NCBI GenBank assembly: GCA_030609245.1
Contig: JAUWCP010000003.1
Coordinates: 1-29,425 of the forward strand
Source of the DNA: Hyphomicrobium sp.
Lineage (GTDB): Bacteria > Pseudomonadota > Alphaproteobacteria > Rhizobiales > Hyphomicrobiaceae
Direction of reading: 5' to 3'
Length of the DNA stretch: 29,425 nt
Shown: piece by piece, positions 25,066 through 29,425 of the stretch
Position numbering within the stretch: position 1 is the first letter of the stretch
Layout: each line of letters opens with the position of its first letter
Program-made: the position numbers and the translations under genes
Notes under the pieces: generated by a model
What the model was told of the DNA's origin: nothing
Database searches by the model: none
What the model saw: the letters and a program-made list of their open reading frames with translations, nothing else

Positions 25066-26025
25066 ATGAACTACGTAAGGACGGCCATGCTCCTGGCCGC
25101 ACTGACCGCAATTTTCGTTGCGCTTGGCGCAGCGCTTGGCGGCCAGACAGGTATGATTATCGCCTTCGTTCTAGCTCTCGGCATGAACGTGTTCAGCTTG
25201 TGGAACTCTGACAAGCTCGTTTTGCGGATGTACGGGGCGAAAGAAGTTAACGAACGCTCCGCGCCTGAGTACTACGGCCTCGTGCGCGATCTTGCCAAGC
25301 GCGCTGGCCTGCCGATGCCGCGTGTCTACATCATGCAGAGCGACCAACCTAATGCGTTCGCTACCGGACGTAGCCCGTCGCACGCAGCGGTTTGCGCTTC
25401 GACCGGGTTACTCCAGGCGCTTAACCGCGACGAGATTGCCGGTGTGATGGCGCATGAGCTGGCCCACATCAAAAATCGGGACACGCTCACCATGACGGTT
25501 GCGGCCTCCATCGGTGGCGCAATCTCCATGCTCGCTCAATACATGCAATTCGGAATGCTGTTTGGGGGCCGCCGCGACGACCGCGGCGGGCTTGGGTTCC
25601 TGGGAACGATTGTTGCGATCATCGTGGCTCCGCTTGCCGCCATGCTCGTTCAGATGGCCATCAGCCGCTCGCGCGAATATTCCGCCGACCGGTTTGGTGC
25701 CACGATCTGTGGCCAACCCCTGTGGCTCGCCTCTGGGCTCGCCAAGATCCAGAATTTCGCGCGCCGTATTCCCAACGAGACTGCCGAGAAGGCGCCGGCG
25801 ACCGCGTCCTTGTTCATCATCAATCCACTTTCAGGCCGGGGTTTCGACAACTGGTTCTCAACCCATCCCAACACCGAGAATCGCATAGCCGCACTACAAC
25901 AATTGGCGCGCGAGATGGGTCGGACCAGCGGCCCTCGCGAGGAAACGGCCCGGCACGATCGGGGACCGTGGCCGTCGCCCGGCGCATCAGCTGAGCCGCG
26001 GCGCTCACGCGGTCCCTGGGGCTAG
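25066..26025 (+). CDS. htpX: membrane zinc metalloprotease HtpX
   Basis: The 319-residue M48-family protease degrades damaged membrane proteins. Two N-terminal helices (about 7-24 and 28-46) precede the zinc site HELAH at 130-134; the third ligand Glu204 lies in SREYSADRFG, and two more hydrophobic segments fall between (about 143-165 and 178-198). The C-terminus is extended by some 40 Arg/Pro/Ser-rich residues, probably disordered. ATG 25066 is chosen to begin MNYVRTAML; ATG 25060 two codons earlier is equally possible, and GAGGAGG at 25041 plus AGGCGGG nearer the start serve either. rsmB begins 6 nt after the stop, so the two are co-transcribed. Confidence 0.93.
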   Translation: MNYVRTAMLLAALTAIFVALGAALGGQTGMIIAFVLALGMNVFSLWNSDKLVLRMYGAKEVNERSAPEYYGLVRDLAKRAGLPMPRVYIMQSDQPNAFATGRSPSHAAVCASTGLLQALNRDEIAGVMAHELAHIKNRDTLTMTVAASIGGAISMLAQYMQFGMLFGGRRDDRGGLGFLGTIVAIIVAPLAAMLVQMAISRSREYSADRFGATICGQPLWLASGLAKIQNFARRIPNETAEKAPATASLFIINPLSGRGFDNWFSTHPNTENRIAALQQLAREMGRTSGPREETARHDRGPWPSPGASAEPRRSRGPWG

Positions 26026-26031
26026 GGGGCG

Positions 26032-27429
26032 GTGAGCACTGAAAATACGTCGCATCGCGGCAAGCAAAAACCCTCGGGCGGCAAGCCCAAGCCGACACAG
26101 CGCAAAGCCGCCGAGCCCCGCTTGCCGTCTGGCTTCGCCGCGCGCGAGGCCGCCGTGCGGCTGCTGGCGGCCACTCTTCATGACGGCCGTTCGCTCGACG
26201 AGGCGCTTACCAAGGACCTTGCAAAGAGCTCCATGGAGCCGCGCGACCGTGCCCTTGCGCGACTCATCGCAGGCACCGTTCTGCGCCGTCTCGGCGAGCT
26301 GGAAGCGGTCCTGAAAAACTTTCTCCAGAAGCCGTTGCCCGAGCGCCAAGGCCACCTCTGGCCCATTTTGCTCTCTGGTGCTGCGCAGCTCCTGTTTCTG
26401 CAAACGCCGCCTCACGCCGCGGTCAGTATTGCGGTGGAGCAGACGCGCCGCGACCGCAAAGCGCGTCGCTTCGACGGGTTGGTCAATGCGCTTCTGCGCC
26501 GGGTAGCGAACGAAGGTGCACAGGTCCTGCAGGGCCGTGATGCGTTGCGCCTCAATATCCCCGGCTGGCTCTTTGCACGCTGGATCGAGACCTACGGCGA
26601 GGATCAAGCGTGCCTTATCGCCGAGGCCTCACTTACGGAGGCGCCGCTCGACATTTCGGTCAAAGCGGACCCAGCACATTGGGCCGAGCGTCTCGGCGGT
26701 AGCATATTGCCAACGGGATCGGTTCGTCTTGCTGCTGGAGGCCGCATCGAAGATCTTAGTGGCTACGCAGACGGTGCTTGGTGGGTGCAAGACGCCGCCG
26801 CCGCACTTCCCGTCAAGCTGCTGGGTCCAGTCAACGGCAAGTCCGCGGCCGATCTTTGCGCCGCGCCGGGCGGAAAGACGGCGCAGCTTGCTGCTGCCGG
26901 CGCACAAGTCACCGCCGTGGACCTCTCCGTTGTACGCCTTGCTCGTTTGCGGTCCAATCTCGAGCGCCTCCATCTCAAGGCCGATTTCGTCGAGGCCGAC
27001 GTCGCAACATGGGCCCCCGGGCAGACCTTCGACGCGGTGTTGCTCGATGCGCCCTGCACCGCCACGGGAGCGATCCGCCGTCACCCCGACATCTTGCGCC
27101 TGAAACGCCTCGAGGATGTCGCCACGCTGGCTGCGCTACAGAGCCGCCTGCTCGACAACGCCTTGAATCTCGTTGCGCCGGGCGGCACGCTCATCTACTG
27201 CACCTGCTCGCTCGAGCCCGAAGAAGGTGCGCGACAGATCGAGGAGTTACTTGCACGCGTAGACAATTTCGTGCGCGTTCCGATTACGGTTGGCGAATGC
27301 GGAATTGCGCAGGACTGGATCACGCCGGAGGGCGATTTGCGCACTCTTCCCTGCCACCTGCCCCAACAAGACAAGCAGTTATCCGGCGTCGATGGCTTTT
27401 ATGCCGCGCGCCTCGTGCGCCACGGCTAA
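26032..27429 (+). CDS. rsmB: 16S rRNA (cytosine-967-C5)-methyltransferase-like, RsmB/Sun family
   Basis: The 465-residue protein has a NusB-like RNA-binding domain (about 35-165) followed by an m5C methyltransferase domain. SAM motif I is DLCAAPGGKT (274-283). The two cysteines of the mechanism are Cys342 (LDAPCTATG) and Cys392 (CTCSLEPEEG). The NusB domain favours RsmB, which methylates C967 of 16S rRNA, over RsmF. A Lys/Pro-rich N-terminal tail of about 30 residues probably aids RNA binding. The GTG start follows the htpX stop by 6 nt. Confidence 0.9.
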   Translation: MSTENTSHRGKQKPSGGKPKPTQRKAAEPRLPSGFAAREAAVRLLAATLHDGRSLDEALTKDLAKSSMEPRDRALARLIAGTVLRRLGELEAVLKNFLQKPLPERQGHLWPILLSGAAQLLFLQTPPHAAVSIAVEQTRRDRKARRFDGLVNALLRRVANEGAQVLQGRDALRLNIPGWLFARWIETYGEDQACLIAEASLTEAPLDISVKADPAHWAERLGGSILPTGSVRLAAGGRIEDLSGYADGAWWVQDAAAALPVKLLGPVNGKSAADLCAAPGGKTAQLAAAGAQVTAVDLSVVRLARLRSNLERLHLKADFVEADVATWAPGQTFDAVLLDAPCTATGAIRRHPDILRLKRLEDVATLAALQSRLLDNALNLVAPGGTLIYCTCSLEPEEGARQIEELLARVDNFVRVPITVGECGIAQDWITPEGDLRTLPCHLPQQDKQLSGVDGFYAARLVRHG

Positions 27430-27563
27430 TCGCGCTAGCCAAGGCATGCTGCTCACAGCTAGTCGCAAGCTGCACCTTGTCTTGGCCTTCCCGCAGGGGT
27501 ACTCCGGGCAACGTGTCCACGGGGGCACGGCGCACGGGGTTTGGCCGGCGCGGAGAGGTGCAG

Positions 27564-29264
27564 ATGTCAGAGCTGACGCTCAAGGAACGCTTGAGGATTG
27601 CCGCACTGTCGGTCGACCGCTCCAAGCGTTCGGCGATTGCCGGCATGCTTTCTTCACCGTTCTTGCGTTGGTCATTTGGGCCCCCCGCCGCCGATCAACT
27701 CTTGCTCGTGCCGCAGGATCTGCGAACAGCCGATCCAAGCTTTTGGAACGAGATCGAGCATGGGCAATTCGGACTTGCTGGTAGCATCGCGATTTTGCAC
27801 GGGCGCTCGCCTTTTGACCTAGATCCGCCTAACGACGGTTGGGCGCGCGAGCTTCACGGTTTCGGGTGGCTGCGCAATCTCGCTGCTGCCGGTGATGATG
27901 AGGCGCGCGAGGCAACGCAGAAGCTGGCGGCCGAGTGGGCCCTGCGCCGATGTGGCGATGATAGCATTGCCGCGGAGCCCGCGGTTACCGCGCGCCGCCT
28001 CATCTCGTGGGTCTCCCACGCCAACATGCTGCTTGAAGGCGCTGACCAGCAGACGTACCGGACCATTACGCAGAGCCTTGGCCGCCAACTCGTGCACCTG
28101 TCTGCAGCCTGGGGCGACGCGCCGGAAGGCCACCCTCGCCTTCTAGCGCTCATCGCACTCACGCTGGCAGACCTATCGATTGCCGGGCACGATCGTCAGC
28201 TCAAAGGAGTCGAGGAGTCGCTCGCCGCAGAGCTAGCGGGCCAAATTCTTCCTGATGGCGGCCACATCAGCCGCAACCCCAGTGTGCTTGTCGAGATTTT
28301 GCTCGATCTGCTGCCCTTGAGTCAGTGCTTCACCGCGCGGGCACGTACCACGCCAGCACCAGTTAGCGATGCTTTGCGACGCATCATGCCGATGCTGCGT
28401 CTATTGAGGTTGGGAGATGGGCTGCTTGCGCGCTTCAACGGCATGAGCGTGCCTTCCGCCGCGGGGTTGGCGACGGTCCTTGCTTATGACGACAGTTCAA
28501 TATCAGAACTCACCGCGGCTCGTGATTCAGGCTACGTACGTCTTGAGCGCGAAAAGAGCGTCGTACTTGTCGACACTGGCTGTCCGCCCCCGCTCGCGAT
28601 CGCCGGCGAGGCGCAGGCCGGCTGCTTGTCTTTCGAAATGAGTGTTGGCACGCAGTTGCTTTTCGTTAATGGAGGTATGCCGGGAGCGGCAGCAGCCGAC
28701 TGGCGCCCCACGGCGCGCGCGACCGCGAGTCACAACACCTTGTGCCTTGCCGAAACGTCGTCGTCCAAGCTCGTTCGGCACCGTCGGTTGGAGGAGTTGA
28801 TCGGTTCGCCGCCGATTCAATTGCCCGCGCGTGTCCAATGGAGCATGGATGATGCGGGCGGGGCGATCTCAATGGCCGCAAACCATGACGGTTATCTGCG
28901 CCGCTTCGAGCTCGTTCACTCACGCCGCTTGAGTTTGGCATTTGACGGTACCCGGCTCAAAGGCTGGGACCGGCTCGCCCCATCCCGCGGGGAGCTTCGA
29001 TTGAGAAGAGATCTGCCATTTGCGATCCATTTCCACCTTCATCCCGAGGTCAAGTGCCGTCTGTTAAAGGAGCCGAACGAGGCGGAACTGATGCTGGCGG
29101 ACGGCCAGAGCTGGCGCTTTAAGGCCGAAGGCGCCGGCCTCACGGTTGAGGAGAGCGCCTACTTTGCCGACAGCAGCGGTCCGCGCCGCGCCATGCAAAT
29201 TGTGCTGCGGGGGGTGACGTTTGGCGAAACCGAGGTTAGTTGGACGGTTGCGCGCGCGGACTGA
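27564..29264 (+). CDS. heparinase II/III family protein
   Basis: The 566-residue protein has a helical toroid-like N-terminal half (about 1-310), then a beta-rich heparinase II/III-like domain (about 330-545) with NGGMPGAAAADWRPTARATASHNTL near its core. This family includes polysaccharide lyases, but many alphaproteobacteria carry this copy between rsmB and purH and its substrate is unknown. No signal peptide is visible at the N-terminus, unusual for an enzyme acting on extracellular polysaccharide. The ATG at 27564 has GGAGAGG upstream. The same frame is open far into rsmB, but translation there is a shadow. A 134-nt spacer follows rsmB; purH starts 15 nt after the stop. Confidence 0.85.
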   Translation: MSELTLKERLRIAALSVDRSKRSAIAGMLSSPFLRWSFGPPAADQLLLVPQDLRTADPSFWNEIEHGQFGLAGSIAILHGRSPFDLDPPNDGWARELHGFGWLRNLAAAGDDEAREATQKLAAEWALRRCGDDSIAAEPAVTARRLISWVSHANMLLEGADQQTYRTITQSLGRQLVHLSAAWGDAPEGHPRLLALIALTLADLSIAGHDRQLKGVEESLAAELAGQILPDGGHISRNPSVLVEILLDLLPLSQCFTARARTTPAPVSDALRRIMPMLRLLRLGDGLLARFNGMSVPSAAGLATVLAYDDSSISELTAARDSGYVRLEREKSVVLVDTGCPPPLAIAGEAQAGCLSFEMSVGTQLLFVNGGMPGAAAADWRPTARATASHNTLCLAETSSSKLVRHRRLEELIGSPPIQLPARVQWSMDDAGGAISMAANHDGYLRRFELVHSRRLSLAFDGTRLKGWDRLAPSRGELRLRRDLPFAIHFHLHPEVKCRLLKEPNEAELMLADGQSWRFKAEGAGLTVEESAYFADSSGPRRAMQIVLRGVTFGETEVSWTVARAD

Positions 29265-29279
29265 TTGAAAGGAACACGA

Positions 29280-29425
29280 ATGATCAACGCCGAGACCAGA
29301 ATCCGCCGCGCGCTACTTTCCGTGTCGGACAAGACGGGGCTCATTGAGTTCGCCCGTGCCTTATCGCATGCGGGCGTGGAGCTAGTCTCGACAGGGGGCA
29401 CCGCTACGGTTCTGCGTTCTGAAGG
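29280..29425 (+). CDS. purH: bifunctional AICAR formyltransferase/IMP cyclohydrolase (5' part)
   Basis: Only the first 48 codons are in the window. They read IRRALLSVSDKTGLIEFAR then VELVSTGGTATVLR, the start of the MGS-like IMP cyclohydrolase domain, which closes the purine ring in the last step of IMP synthesis. The ATG at 29280 has AAAGGA upstream. It lies 15 nt after the heparinase-family gene and is probably the last visible member of the htpX-rsmB run. The gene continues beyond the window edge. Confidence 0.93.
   Translation, partial: MINAETRIRRALLSVSDKTGLIEFARALSHAGVELVSTGGTATVLRSE

Noticed and set aside
26778..27563. 262-codon upstream extension of the heparinase-family protein
   Set aside because: It lies inside rsmB in another frame; the ATG at 27564 has a ribosome site and begins the family-like sequence.
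1..29425. CRISPR array, prophage or insertion sequence
   Set aside because: No regularly spaced direct repeats, integrase, transposase or terminal inverted repeats were seen anywhere in the window.

Overview
The window looks like chromosome from an alphaproteobacterium, most likely Hyphomicrobiales and perhaps near Hyphomicrobiaceae. This rests on high GC, many GTG/TTG starts, a hemC-hemD-mitofilin-hemY order, a lone DUF1674/SDHAF4 gene, an ETF-beta-methyltransferase-like gene, and an htpX-rsmB-heparinase-purH run. The family placement is inference; no rRNA or other strong taxonomic marker is present. Most genes are core metabolism or housekeeping. I see no prophage, insertion sequence or CRISPR array.

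Left part (1-9720). A truncated outer-membrane beta-barrel remnant at the edge is followed by a four-gene manganese/iron ABC importer (sitABCD) whose genes overlap by 4 nt. A 17-bp Fur/Mur-type palindrome sits on the predicted start of transcription. Convergent to it is a minus-strand trehalose cluster, in transcription order GH15 glucosidase/trehalase-like enzyme, otsA, a PfkB sugar kinase of unknown substrate, and otsB. These could make, dephosphorylate and hydrolyse trehalose.

Middle (9721-16502). A 380-nt gap holds a strong two-part hairpin. It is followed by a short-chain dehydrogenase, tRNA-Thr(CGT), and the minus-strand heme group hemC-hemD-mic60-like-hemY. The mitofilin-like protein matters because alphaproteobacterial Mic60 is the proposed ancestor of the mitochondrial crista-junction protein. 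hemC and tsaD diverge across a 97-nt spacer carrying a 28-nt imperfect palindrome.

Right part (16546-29425). The plus-strand run tsaD, gpsA, EVE-domain gene, ETF-beta-methyltransferase-like gene is tightly packed. After a DUF1761 membrane protein comes acetyl-CoA synthetase (acs), interrupted by one in-frame TAA exactly where the glutamate of the WWQTETGG motif belongs. Three minus-strand genes follow: a membrane-anchored papain-like putative peptidase, a TadG-type vWA protein and a 62-aa SDHAF4 homologue. Divergent from the last is htpX-rsmB-heparinase II/III-purH, with purH cut by the window end.

No clearly new multi-gene system is evident. The observations most worth a second look are the acs nonsense codon, the hemC/tsaD palindrome, the Fur/Mur operator before sitA, the PfkB kinase inside the trehalose cluster and the mitofilin homologue in the heme operon.
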